DNA from: Polytrichum commune
Taxonomy: Eukaryota; Streptophyta; Polytrichopsida; Polytrichales; Polytrichaceae
DNA: 64,000 nt
Direction: 5' to 3'
Assembly (NCBI GenBank): GCA_950295325.1
Contig: OX485806.1
Location: 48,417,169-48,481,168, forward strand
The position numbers and the translations under genes are program-made. Of the stretch, positions 24,369 through 35,218 are shown piece by piece. Under the pieces are notes generated by a model that searched no databases, was not told where the DNA came from, and was given only the letters and a program-made list of their open reading frames with translations. The stretch's first letter is position 1, and the number at the start of each line of letters is the position of its first letter.

Positions 24369-25255
24369 CACACTGCCAATAGTACCTCCATGACACTACC
24401 ACTATGGTTGTTTTTTTATTGTTTATAGCCAGCAAATGACTATCATATTTTTCCTTCAAAACCAATGGCCTCAACTTGCCTTTTTGTACATACACCTAAC
24501 TTTGCGTATACTTGAGCAATCTGTCCACCAACTTGACGTCTTTGGGCGCCTTGCCCTTGTGAAGCTCATCTAGAAGCCTTTTTGTTTTGGGGTAAATAAT
24601 GTACGCCTCACTTATCTTGCGTCCCAAATTATTTTCATTGTTAAACATTACCCACAAGGTTTTGGTCGTACTTATTTTTTTTTTAAATTATCGTTTATTT
24701 TGCACCTCCTGCACACCATTGTCACGGCCTGGTTTGTGGATCAAATTCACATTCATAAGCGCCAATGTACTATGCTAGCACATTGGCTTGGCGCTCATCT
24801 GCGCTTGTGTCCCAAAATGCATTGTCCGTGTAGACCTTGGCTTTGTGCGACCCCAAATAATGTCGCCACGTTTTCAAACCATACATTACGACAAAGAATT
24901 ATTTCTCATGAGTTGGCCATCTCTTCTAATAACCATCAAACTTCTTGCGATCATATGCAATGACTATCCATCTTGCATCAACATTCCGCCAATGGCAGTA
25001 ACACTTGTCCCCGTATGTATTTCAAAAGGTATGTCAGACTCCGCAAACTCGAGCAACGCGGAAAAGACAACTTGTTGTTGAGCTCCCCAAAGGCTTGATG
25101 ACAAGGTTCATTCCCCTCTTAGGATATTTTTTCCTTAAACAAGTTCAACAAGGTTTTAGCAACCTTAGAAAAATCTTGAATGAAGCGGCGGTAGTAGTTG
25201 GCTAGGCCAAAAAAATCATTTTTGGATCAAGGACCACTTCCACTCTTGGATTGCC
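24369..25255 (-). pseudogene. Ty3/gypsy RNase H and integrase zinc-binding fragment, element 4
   Basis: Minus-strand remnants with many stops. Near 25200-25140 the RT connection motif YYRRFIQDFSKVAK is readable. RNase H-like segments follow (EFAESDIPFEIHT, GTQAQMSAK, HKPGRDN) down to about 24690. At 24400-24560 an integrase H2C2-type stretch is readable in pieces (LDELHKGKAPKDVKLVD, VLKEKYDSHL, RYYW). It ends at about 24368 against the RT of element 3. The solo LTR at 25261-26221 interrupts it from its own upstream RT part. Confidence 0.65.
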
Positions 25256-25260
25256 TTGAC

Positions 25261-26221
25261 AGTCGCGCACCTCTCCATGAGCACAATGGGCATAAGGGGG
25301 ACCCCGGAGTGACACCCGGGACTTGTGGCGCCATTGGTGAGAGGGCCCAAGTGATCCTAGTGTGGGTGAGGGCCTCGGGCGTTGGAAACGCCTCCCACCC
25401 ACGGAGACTAGGAGGCACAAGGGTAAGGCCATAAGCTATGCGTAGCTCATGGCGCGGTGATTCTAGAATGCTCAAGAACACCTCAATCGGAGGTGTGAGC
25501 TAGGAGTTATGGCCATTTGAGTGGGGCGCTGTCCCGGGACAGCGCCCTGGTACAGCAGTGCCCTGGGAGTGATTCCCGGGACTGCCAAGGTTCAAATAGG
25601 CATAACTTCCTCAAGACTTGCCCGAATGGGGCAAGTGAGGAGTCCATCGGCATCTACGTGAAGCGTTGATGAAGATGGAGCGGTTGGTTGTTATGATCAG
25701 ACATCATACAAGGAAGTTATGATGGTCTGAAGCTGCTGGGGGGTTCTAGGCCCAGCAGCTAAAGGAAAATGTCCACTTGGCCCCAACTCTTGGTAGAGAG
25801 ACAAGAGGTTGGTTGACGGTGGGGTAGGGGCCCCGCGTAAAGTCCTAGAGGCTTATATGGGTGAGGTGGTGTGGCCTCACCCACCCGAGGCCGAACGGCA
25901 CGGCCTCCATGGGCATTGGCCCATTGTGAAGCCATAGTTGCCTAGTATGGTTCGGGTTGTTGTAGTGTTGCTCCGGCAACGCGATGATCAACATGGGATT
26001 GGACTTCCATGGATGGAAGTCCACATCTAGGAATGGGTTACCAATTAAGGGGTGAGTCCCGAAAGCAAAGTAGGAGGGTTGGTTCCTTCCTATGAACTAT
26101 AGGTCCGGGGTAGGAGGAGCTAACTATTAGCATGGCGGAATGCGAATGGTTAGCGCTCGTTACCTTCGCTAGAATTGAAAATTGGCAAGATTGTCAAGAG
26201 GGGCTAGCAAGGGTTGCGACA
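25261..26221. mobile_element. Solo LTR, family I, with TTGAC target duplication
   Basis: 961 bp; the best-preserved family I copy. It starts AGTCGCGCACCTC (TG decayed to AG), ends GGGTTGCGACA, and is flanked by perfect TTGAC duplications at 25256-25260 and 26222-26226. It carries a 24-bp perfect palindrome centred on CCCGGG at 25524-25547 and the inverted repeat GGACTTCCATGGATGGAAGTCC near 26003-26024. It splits the decayed RT of element 4. Confidence 0.95.
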
Positions 26222-26448
26222 TTGACCTTCCTCATGTTTGGCTCAATTCCATCATTTGTCACCACAAGGTCCAAGAACGCAATCTTTTGTCAAACAAAGT
26301 TGTTTTTCTCTTCTTGGAAATAGCTTTTGGGATTCATTAATGAATACATCCTTGTACCTCATCAACACCCACGAATATTCTTTGAAAGATACACATTTTT
26401 CCTAGCTTCCCCACGAGTTCCTTGGAGTTGCTCCAATCGAGCCACAAC
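26222..26448 (-). pseudogene. Ty3/gypsy RT fragment, element 4
   Basis: A short piece between two solo LTRs. On the minus strand QKIAFLDLVVTNDGIEPNMRKV is readable near 26222-26290, the thumb-proximal RT motif that normally follows the YxDD block. The rest (26300-26448) has stops and is not clearly RT, so the catalytic core was lost before or during the LTR insertions. Confidence 0.6.
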
Positions 26449-27425
26449 TGTCGCGCACCTCTTCATGAGGAGTGGCCAAAACACCATGGGAACATGGGGA
26501 CCTTGGAGTGACACCCAAGACTTGTGGCACCGTTGGTAAGAGGGCCCAAGTGATCCTAGTATGGGTGCAGGCCCCGTGCTCTTAGAACGCCTCCCACCAA
26601 CAAAGACTAGGATTTACCAGGGTAATGCCATGATTTATGCATAGCTTATGTCGTGAAAATCTTAGATTGCTCAATAACACCTCAACCAAAGGTGAGTGCT
26701 AAGAGATATGCCAATGTGAGTGGGCCGTTGTCCCGGGATAGCGCCATGGTACAGCAGTGGCATGGGAGTCACTCCCGGGACTGCTAAGGTTTGAACATGC
26801 ATAAATTCCTCAATACTTGCTCAAATGGAACCATAGAAAAATCCATCAGCATCTACGTGAAACGCACATAACCATGGAGTGGTTGCATGTGAGCATCAAA
26901 GATCATACAAAAAGATTATGTTGTTTTGAAGCTGTTGGGGGCTTCTAGCCTAGCGGATAAGGGAAAATGTGTACTCAACCCCAACTCTTGGTAGAGAGGA
27001 AAAAGGTTTCTTGACGATGGGATAGGGGCCCTGCCAAAAAACCTAAAATCTTATATGGGTGAGACGGTGTGGCCGGCCAAACCCAGTTTTGGTTGAACGG
27101 CACGGCCTCCACAACCATTGGCCCAACATGGGGGCATAGTTGCCTAGTATGGTTTGGGTTGTTGTAGTGTTGATCCGGCAACATGATGATCAACTAAAGA
27201 TTCGATCTTCATGGATGGATGTCCATATCTTACCATTGGTTACCAATTAAATGGTGAGTCTTAAATGTAAGTGGAGGTGGGTTGGTCTCTCTCCTATAAA
27301 TTAAGAAGTTCGCGGTATGGAAAGCTAATCCATGCATGGCGGAATGCGAAGGGTGAACACTTGTGACCTTTAATAGAAATGAAAATGGTCTAGATTGTTA
27401 AGGGGCGCTAGTAAAGGTTGAGACA
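26449..27425. mobile_element. Solo LTR, family I, near-perfect duplication (ACAAC/AAAAC)
   Basis: 977 bp, from TGTCGCGCACCTC to AGGTTGAGACA, collinear with the copy at 25261. The flanks ACAAC (26444-26448) and AAAAC (27426-27430) differ at one base, consistent with a decayed 5-bp duplication. The palindromic segment at about 26726 is degenerate relative to the 25524 copy. Confidence 0.9.
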
Positions 27426-27430
27426 AAAAC

Positions 27431-28930
27431 CACTATTCGTTCATTATTTATTTGGTCCAATGAGACCAAATTCAAATTGGCTCCTTCTACCATAGGAGCC
27501 ATTGTGAATTTCAAACTCACCTCTACGCCATCATGGCACACCACAAATGCATCAACTTAGGCTTCACATCTACCGTGTGAATTTTTAAAGAAGGTGTCCC
27601 CCAAAACAAGGTCCACATCATTCATTTGACAAAGTTTAAAACTCCACGAATTCCATAGTTTCAAATTATAAGGTCACACGCATTGCCACCTCCTTTGTCC
27701 CATACGGCTTGCTCTTTGCAAACCGCACATTGATGGACTTGCCCACTCTACGCATTGGCAAAGCCCAACTCCGCTTTGGGCTCATGAAAGATTGCATTGT
27801 CTCTTTGGCAACCAAACATAAGATATTTCTTTCATTCATTTTAGCTTCCAAACTTGGCCACGACTTCAGGCTATTCACCTTGGCCACAAAGCCATTGTCT
27901 AACATTCGGTCTACGACAACAACATGTTTTGCCTAGGTATTACAAAGCCACCTTCTAACATTCGGTTTGCGGTACAAACATGATTTCTTTTGGTATCACA
28001 AATCCAATTTATAATATTTTGTCCGCAACACAAACACGATTTGTTTGGGTATTACAAAACTACTTTCTTCGTTTCCAACATTCGGTGATTTATTTCTTTG
28101 GGTGCCATCTTTGTTGGGAGTTATACCTTCGGCTTGTTGTTTGTGTTGGTATTTTGGCTCAACCATCTTAAGCTCTTTGATTCAGGACATATTTCGGCTC
28201 AAGCCACTTTGTTGTGAGGTGCCGCCTGACTTATTTTTGGGGCCATCGGTTCCAATCCTTTGGCATTCTTGATGACCCTTGTCATGTCTTCAAAAGCTTT
28301 GGGAATTTGAACAAGACATCCGACACCCATTTTTGCAACCCACCTAAGATAATGCATTTCCTAGAAAATTCATCCATCTTAGGCGTATGATTCATTTGGG
28401 CGTTAAAATTGTGCACATAGGCCTTCAAAGACCCGGTGTGCCTCAAATGCACTAGATTTATTCCAATCATGCAATTTTTGATACTTTGGCATGAATTTCT
28501 TAACAAAAAACTCCATGAAGCCAACCCAAGTCAAACTTGCCACAACCTCGGGCCCTTGCATTTTCTTGCTAGTCCATAACTTAAGCACAAGATCTTTAAA
28601 AAATATCACCGCTATGAATATCTTAGAATTCTCCTTGGGCCTTTGAACATCATAGTAATTATCCATTTTGAACAAAAATTCTTTCACATTTCTTGCGTTG
28701 CCAAGCCCTGAGATGATACTTAACATGTTTACCTTGGCCAATTTTTTTGTTAAAGAAGAGAGCTTAGTAGCTTATATCATGAGGAACTCGATCATTTTAT
28801 CTTTTTGGGTCCTCTCTTGATGGCTACATTTAAGTTCTTGATTTATGAAATCCATAAGTTCAAGCATTTGAAATTTGGAATTTCATTCCAACATCACCAC
28901 TTTCCAAGCTCTCGATGCATTCAATGATGT
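27431..28930 (-). pseudogene. Ty3/gypsy gag and protease region, element 4
   Basis: Minus-strand Gag is readable at 28403-28741 (FLFKMDNYYDVQRP, KLWTSKKMQGPEV, FMEFFVKKFMPK) and continues after a frameshift at 28282-28524 (LVHLRHTGSLKAYVHNFNAQM, MDEFSRKCIILGGLQKWV), the typical retrotransposon-gag core. Frame 27666-27905 (MLDNGFVAKVNSLKSWP, INVRFAKSKPYGTKEV) probably belongs to the protease region. Between them, 27880-28090 contains about three tandem units of ~70 bp around ACATTCGGTnTGCGGTACAAACA. Numerous stops mean no product. It differs clearly from the gag of elements 1 and 2, so it is another gypsy family. Confidence 0.72.
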
Positions 28931-28949
28931 AGCCACGTATTGCAGCCTT

Positions 28950-29832
28950 TGTTAGCACCCTTAACTATCTTGACCATTTCTCAATTCTAGCGCTAACCCT
29001 TCGCATTCCACCTATACCGCAGACCTCTTAGCTCATAAATGGGTGTCCAACCCTCCTATATTTGCATTTGGGACTCTCTTCATATCCAATAGCCAATGGT
29101 TACATGTGCATTTTGGTCCCTAGAAGTCCAATCTTAAGTTGATCATCGCATTGCCGGAGCAACATTATAACAACGTGAACCATATTACGCAACTATGCTC
29201 CTCCGTTTGGCCTTGAGTACATTCAATTGGCGACGCCGCCTCATCCATATAAGCCCTGCCGCACTGTCAAGAAACATTTTGTTTCTTTCTTAAGAGTTGG
29301 GGCCAAATATATATTTTCCTTTAGTTACTCGAGCTAGAAGCCTTAGAAACTTTAGACCACCATAATATCTTTATATGATCTATGATGCTATCAAACAACC
29401 ATTCTATCCACATTTAATCTTTGAGTAGATGCTGATGGACCCTTCATTGTCTCCCTTGAAGCAAGCATTTAGGAATTTATGGTTGTTCAAATCTAGGCAA
29501 TTCCATGCGCCATTCCCATGTCATTGTTGTTTTGGGACATTGTCCCTATACAATGTCCCACTTAAATTGCCATATCTCCTAGCTCACACCTCCGATTGAG
29601 GTGTTCTTAAGCATTTTGAAATCCGGACACCATTAGCTATTCATAGTATGTGACCTTATCTTTGTGACTTCTAGTTCTGTTGGTGGGAGGCGTTCCCAAC
29701 GTCTGGGTTGCTTACCCATATTAAGATCACTTGGGCTCTCTCACCAAAGGCGCCATAAGTTCTAGGTGTCACTCTAGGGTTCCCCTTGGGCCCATGGTGT
29801 TGCGGATTTTCCTTATGGAGAGGTGTGCAACA
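28950..29832. mobile_element. LTR, family I, degenerate, opposite orientation
   Basis: Starts TGTTAGCACCCTTAAC (consensus TGTCGCAACCCTTGC) and ends GGAGAGGTGTGCAACA (consensus GGTGCGCGACA), 883 bp, collinear with the other copies read in reverse. The palindrome region survives as GGGACATTGTCCC-type remnants near 29540-29570. The flanks GCCTT and GAGTG give no target duplication. It lies upstream of the element-4 gag on the coding strand but is too decayed to tell 5' LTR from solo LTR. Confidence 0.85.
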
Positions 29833-30080
29833 GAGTGAATGTGAATGCAAATGTGTGTATGAATGTAAATGAAAATGTGTACGTGAGTGTAATTGCAAAT
29901 ATGTGTGTGAGTATGAATATGTGAATAGTAGTATGGATATGAGAGACAAGTAAAAAATGAGGATATTAGAGTGTGCAACCAATGTGTTTACCAAATCCAA
30001 TGAGAAATGTATGTATGTATGTATGTGTGTGTGTGTGAATAAGAATATGAGTGTGAAGTATGAGAAAATGTGTATGTAAT
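29833..30080. repeat. GT/AT-rich simple repeat (TGTGTATGAATG-like)
   Basis: A run of GTGAATG, GTGTGTATGAATG and TATGTATGTATGTGTGTGTG words. The minus-strand open frame rich in His, Ser and Thr is a translation of this simple repeat. Confidence 0.85.
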
Positions 30081-32685
30081 AATCAAAGTATTAATGTGAG
30101 TATAAAAAATAAGCCAAAAGTGAGGAACTTGGTTTGTATGAAAAATAATTACATGATTGCATTCTTAATTCTTATTTTTTTCATTACCATTATAATGATT
30201 GAATCTTAATATTTTGTCATTATTAATTTGCAAAACTTTATAGATTCAAGATAGGAATACTAATGATCATGATGATAATGATGCAAATATTGAATCATTG
30301 GGGGATGTACAGAATCTTGTCAATGATATACAAAAATATGATAAAATGGATTTCAATCATGTGATTAGCAGCTTACGCATTAAACCACTAGGAAAATCCA
30401 AATTTTTTATTCCTATATGCCAGTTGGTATTCATGGTTGTGATTTGATCTGTGCGTGAGGTTGATGTGCAATTTTTAAGAGAATAAATTTATCAATGATT
30501 ATAGACAAAACAACATGGTTCTTTATATATCAATTTGAACTTAATGTTAAAATGAAAGCAACTCAAAATGTTCATTGGTGTCAACTAATGTTTTCTTTAA
30601 GGAAAACTTATGACTTATGATGACTATGCCAATTTGCAAAAAACAATTTTGGGAAGAAAATCACCAGATAATTGCATGGGGACGACATATAAAGCAATTT
30701 TATGCAGATAATTTTAAATGGTGATATGCAATTGAGTGCATATGTTTGGATGCATATGAAATTATTGAAATACTATTTGAATAGATGCATCATATGAACA
30801 TGTATAGATTTCATATTTATTTTTTGCAAATTATTTTGTTTGATTTTTATCATTTTGATTAAATATGATCATATTAGGATCAATCTTGCCCACAAACTTT
30901 GTTAATTTTTTCCATTTTAGTGTTTTACCTTTTGAGAATTACAAATCATTAAGATTTTTTTATGATTACAAAAAAATGAAAAAAAAATTAGCTCGACTTG
31001 GTATGCTTTAACAATTGATGTTTTTACATGATTTTTATTTAAGGTCCAATCTCCAACCTTTGTTTGGTTTTTGTTTGTTTGAATTCATATTTATATTCAA
31101 AATTAAAATATCATTATATGTTCATGACTTCAACGTGAAGTTGTTGCAGCTTTAGAGAAAGCATGTAGAATTTGTAACCATATCATATCTTCTATAGAGA
31201 ATTAAAAAAATAAATTGGGGGAGTCAATATCAGAGGCACATATTAAAAATCATCCAAAGTAGCTTTATGTCCAATGTAGAGAATTTGAGAAATTGCTCGA
31301 TATTGCAAATATGTAAATCCGGAAAATGTGGTAAGATATTTAGAGCAAATGAATTTTATTTTTCATTTGTTGATTCTTTCATTATGACTCATATTTTAAA
31401 ATTTCTGCATACTTGATGTTTTACATATCTAAATTAGGTTGAATTCTTGCAAACTTAACTATTCGTTTTCATATTTTGAGATTCTACCATACTCAGTTTT
31501 TGTATAGTGAGGTCTTGCATTTGCATGTTTGATTTCATATATACTTCAATTCTTGTAAAGTCGATTTCTTATAAGCTTAAATTATTGTATATTTGATTAT
31601 TTGATTATTGAATAATAGAATTCATATGTCTTAAATTTTTGTACAATTTAATAATTTATTTTTACATTATTTCATTATTTCATATTTTAATGTTATATAT
31701 TTGCCCATGTAAATACGCAGTGAAGTTCCAATTCAAAACCAAATTTTTTGTCTTCACCTACTTTCTGGAATTTGGTGTGAACCCCTAGAGTGGTCCACCA
31801 CTCCGCAGGATAACTTTTAGTTAGGATGCTAGCATTAAAATTTAGAATTGATAGGAAATTTAGGGAAAATTAGTTCATTTAGCATTTAGCCTAGAAGAAG
31901 GAAGGTGAATTACTGAGGACTTCAGGCCTTCAACCGAAAGAAACAAAAATCTAGTGAAGGGTAAAGTTTGCCAAAATGAAAACTAAGTAGTGTTAGAAAA
32001 TAACGAAGTAGAAAAAACATGCTAGCTTATAAAAACAATTAGCTAAGATTTAAGTTAGTAGATGCTAGCTAAGAAAATATTAGTTTATTAGTTAATTTGG
32101 GCCACACAAGACAATTGGAGGTGTTTGGTGTAACAAGGTAAAATCGGTATGAAGATTTTTTAAGGGAAAAAAAATGGAAAAAAGCAAGGGGATTGCTTGC
32201 CTACTTGTCCCCTTGCCAACTCGATGGCCAAAATTTAGAAATATTTTTAAGATCCCACGTCAAAGTCACCTCGGTGAGAGACTAACAACTTCAACCGGAA
32301 AAATCCTTGAGCTTAAATTTTGGAAAAAATTCGAAGAATGAAGCCGGTGGTAGAGGGCTTCAACTTTTTTTTGATGATTTTAAAACCCCCTCTTTCCATT
32401 TTGTACAAACTCTCTTCTTTTAAATGCTTAGGCTATTTCTATGTAGTTAGGAAAAAACTTCTATCTTGCCTTCTCAATGGCCTAATAAAATGGCTTGAAA
32501 AAATCTTCTACTATCTTTCCTAGTTAGAATGTCTGTTTGTTAATACACACAAAATTCTTCATTTCTTTTCTAGAGGTAGGTTAGATTGTATGATTGCAAA
32601 TGAAGGCATTGTAGACCTCAGCCGCCAATGACCTAAACACTTAGTTTATAATCTAGAACAACAATTTTCTTAATAAAGATTTTTT
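30081..32685. other. AT-rich intergenic sequence, nothing recognised
   Basis: AT-rich, dense in stops, with many homopolymer runs. The single longer frame (32320-32523, 67 codons) has no recognisable features. No element ends or RNA genes were seen. Confidence 0.55.
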
Positions 32686-32689
32686 ATAG

Positions 32690-33290
32690 CATTTTGTAGC
32701 CGTTTTACATTTATGATTTGGTTAAGATAGCAATTGATTATGAATTTTCAAAGATGTAATAGAAAAACATGGTGTTCCTTTGGGTAGCGGCTGCTGGATC
32801 AAACCTCCTAGTCCAATAAAAGTTTTAATCTTAAATTTTTATATTGTTTCCAAGTAGATATTTTGTCTAGCTTTCCAAGGTTGTTTAGAATGTTTGATTT
32901 GAATAAGAGATGAATTAGATACGAATTTCTAAAGACGGGATACGTAGTTGAAGATATCCTGGTTGACAGCTGTATTACAAGGAGTGTGTTGGATTCATCT
33001 TAGCTTAACTTACTAATAGCATATTTTTTTCAAAAATATCGTTTTAATATCTTTCCACGGTTATTTTGAACGTTTTATTTGAATAAGACATGAATTAGAT
33101 ACAAAGTTTTGAAGGTGGGATACGTAGTTTGAGACTTCCTGGTTGACTGCTGCATTACAAAGTATGTCTTGGATTCATTTTGGCTTAACTTACTGATAAC
33201 ATATTTTTCTCAAATAGAGTTTTTTTAAAGCTTTCCAATGGTGTATAAAAAAATCTAATTCCAAGTAATAATGAATTTACCATGAATTTT
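32690..33290. repeat. Tandem repeat, about 180-bp unit, three to four copies
   Basis: Units begin near CTTTCCAAGGTTGTTTAG (32871), CTTTCCACGGTTATTTTG (33050) and CTTTCCAATGGTG (33230), with a more diverged copy before 32870. Shared landmarks are GATTTGAATAAGAGATGAATTAG, GGGATACGTAGTT, CCTGGTTGACnGCTG and TTAGCTTAACTTACT. Identity between the middle two is roughly 80 percent by eye. No coding frame is conserved. Confidence 0.82.
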
Positions 33291-34391
33291 TGAAATTGGA
33301 AGTTGGATAGTTATAAGGAAGAAGACGAGGTCAACGTCCGGGAAGTGGAACAACGAAAGAGGTAGCGGCTCGGCCTATATCCATCCCAATCAACCAAAGA
33401 GAATTGAGGTAAACTAACTAACCCTAGCCTTTCATTTAGGGTTGCAAGGAGCGCAGCCAATGTATGCATTCCTAAACCCACTCGCCTATTTCGTAAGGTC
33501 AAGTGGCTTAACCAATTGATTGCCAAGGGGGCACCCAACTCCATTGTTCTCGGGCCCCTTGGTATGTTTTTTGAAAGTAGCTTTATTTATTAGCAAATTT
33601 CATATGTGGTAAGTTGGATTAATCATCGACACGACCACTCTGAATGTTGTTGGTGGAAAAAGATAATAAATGACCTGTATACTCTTGAATTGGGAGTAAT
33701 GGCCCCAATTTATGAAGATTGTACAACAGGTTGAACCTACAGGTTGCATGTTACCCTAGTCCCATTTAGTTGCATTTTGTGATTTATCTAGTGTAAACAC
33801 ATTTAATAATTAAAAACATACAAAACAAATCGTAAATCCTTGTTGGCAAGAGAGCCGAATCGGAAACTTAACTCGGTAGGGTGACACCACCCTTCGGACC
33901 GTTAAAGTCTGAATGGTTTGAGATGTCACTTGACCTTCAAAGAACCTGCTCGAAGCCTTAAAAGATTTTGAGCTAAGAGATGCATTAACCAGATAAGGGG
34001 TGATGCCTAATATATGAATGTAATAAGGTAGGATGTGTAAACAAAATTAAGTAAATAAAAAATAATTTGTATAAGGGTGGGACTTAGGCCAAGTCCCCTC
34101 GCTTGGGAAATTAAATATAACTAAGTAAATAAATAAGAAAGACTTGAATGGTCCATCAAATCATCGTTATTCCGTTTACTGAGCTAGGGGTGGTATGAGT
34201 CACACCCGCTTTGTGTGTATCATAGCCATATCAATTCACAAGTTATGATTGTCTTGATTCCAAGGCTGGTGCGTCTGCATTTAGAATAGGTTGTAGGTTT
34301 AGGTTAGAACTAGATATGAAATTAATTAATGGAGTTTAGAGCCACAATAGTAAAAAAGTAATGTCCAACCTCCGGAGGTACTACAACGCAT
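33291..34391. other. Intergenic sequence, nothing recognised
   Basis: Lower AT content than the preceding region but no convincing gene. A 77-codon minus-strand frame at 33311-33544 matches no family I know. The segment 33840-34010 (GAGCCGAATCGGAAAC.. to ..GGGGTGATGCC) looks like LTR or leader sequence of an element with no other copy here. Confidence 0.4.
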
Positions 34392-34494
34392 TGTCGTGTA
34401 AATAGCGATCATGTGTCACTGCAGCTCGAGTACCAACCACCACTAACAAACACTAAAACATAGCATAGTAACACATAAACAACACACCTCGACA
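34392..34494 (-). repeat. 103-bp LTR-like direct repeat (outer copy)
   Basis: Ends form a perfect 5-bp inverted terminus, TGTCG at 34392 and CGACA at 34494. It repeats, in the same orientation, the segment at 34829-34934 with four substitutions and one 3-bp gap. It directly abuts the 334-bp block that is shared with 44390-44725. Confidence 0.9.
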
Positions 34495-34828
34495 GAGAAT
34501 GAAGAGAGTAGAATACTCACAATAGCTCTAAATCTCTCTTCAAATGCATACAAGTAGTCAAGCTATCTCTCATTCCACCAAGGGAGAATCCAAGAGTGTA
34601 AGTAGAGGGAGAAGAGCTCAAGATTTATTGCAAAATCATGCAATCTACACCTCACACAAGCTCTCTCCACACACTAACTCACAAGACTTGACTTGGCAAG
34701 AATGCCAAGCCAAGGAGGAGGCTCCTCACTTAGGAGCCTTCCTCTCCACATCTAGATTCATCCATCTAAATCTAGATGGATGAAATCCAACGGATAAGGT
34801 GCGGCCGTCGACGCCGCACCGTGACAGC
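34495..34828 (-). mobile_element. LTR segment of the methyltransferase-bearing gypsy element (3' copy)
   Basis: A 334-bp block, from GAGAATGAAGAGAGTAG to CCGTGACAGC, matching 44390-44725 in the same orientation with four substitutions and one 2-bp gap (about 99 percent). Two such near-identical blocks enclosing gag-pol are what a young LTR pair would give. The block sits between the two 103/106-bp direct repeats, which the other copy lacks. Confidence 0.8.
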
Positions 34829-34934
34829 TGTCGTATAAATAGCGATCGTGTGTCACTGCAGCTCGAATACCAACCACCACTAACAAACAACACTAAAACA
34901 TAGCAAAGTAACACATAAACAACACACCTCGACA
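34829..34934 (-). repeat. 106-bp LTR-like direct repeat (inner copy), adjacent to polypurine tract
   Basis: Begins TGTCGTATAAATAGCG and ends CACACCTCGACA on the plus strand; on the minus (element) strand it begins TGTCGAGGTGTG directly after the polypurine tract. That placement marks it as the start of the 3' LTR of the element at 35219-42445. Confidence 0.82.
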
Positions 34935-34948
34935 TACCCCCCCTCAGC
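34935..34948 (-). promoter_or_regulatory. Polypurine tract of the gypsy element
   Basis: On the minus strand the sequence reads GCTGAGGGGGGGTA and then TGTCGAGG, a G-run immediately upstream of the LTR start. This is the usual primer site for plus-strand cDNA synthesis. Confidence 0.75.
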
Positions 34949-35218
34949 TGACTATGGAGTCCCGCCAAGCAGCTAGGACCAACGCCAATCTAAAAGGCAT
35001 AGATAATGAAAGAATGCTCCGCAACTAACTAGTGTGGTAAACGTTATTCCAAGGGATTGTAGGCTGGGTGCAAGGTGAGCCCCATCCTTAATCGCCTCTG
35101 ATGTTTGGCCATCAGATCCCAAAGAATTAAATCCACCGCCTCATGTTGATTGCGTCTCTAAGCCATAATTCCTCATTTTCCATTTGGGCAGGCACAAGAT
35201 GATGAAAACCACACAGGA

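Noticed and set aside
29671-30000. 109-codon His/Ser/Thr-rich frame
   Set aside because: It reads through an LTR end and a GT-rich simple repeat; no gene.
34829-34934. TATAAATAG at 34833 as a plus-strand promoter
   Set aside because: The element reads on the minus strand and the word sits at the LTR terminus; no plus-strand gene follows.
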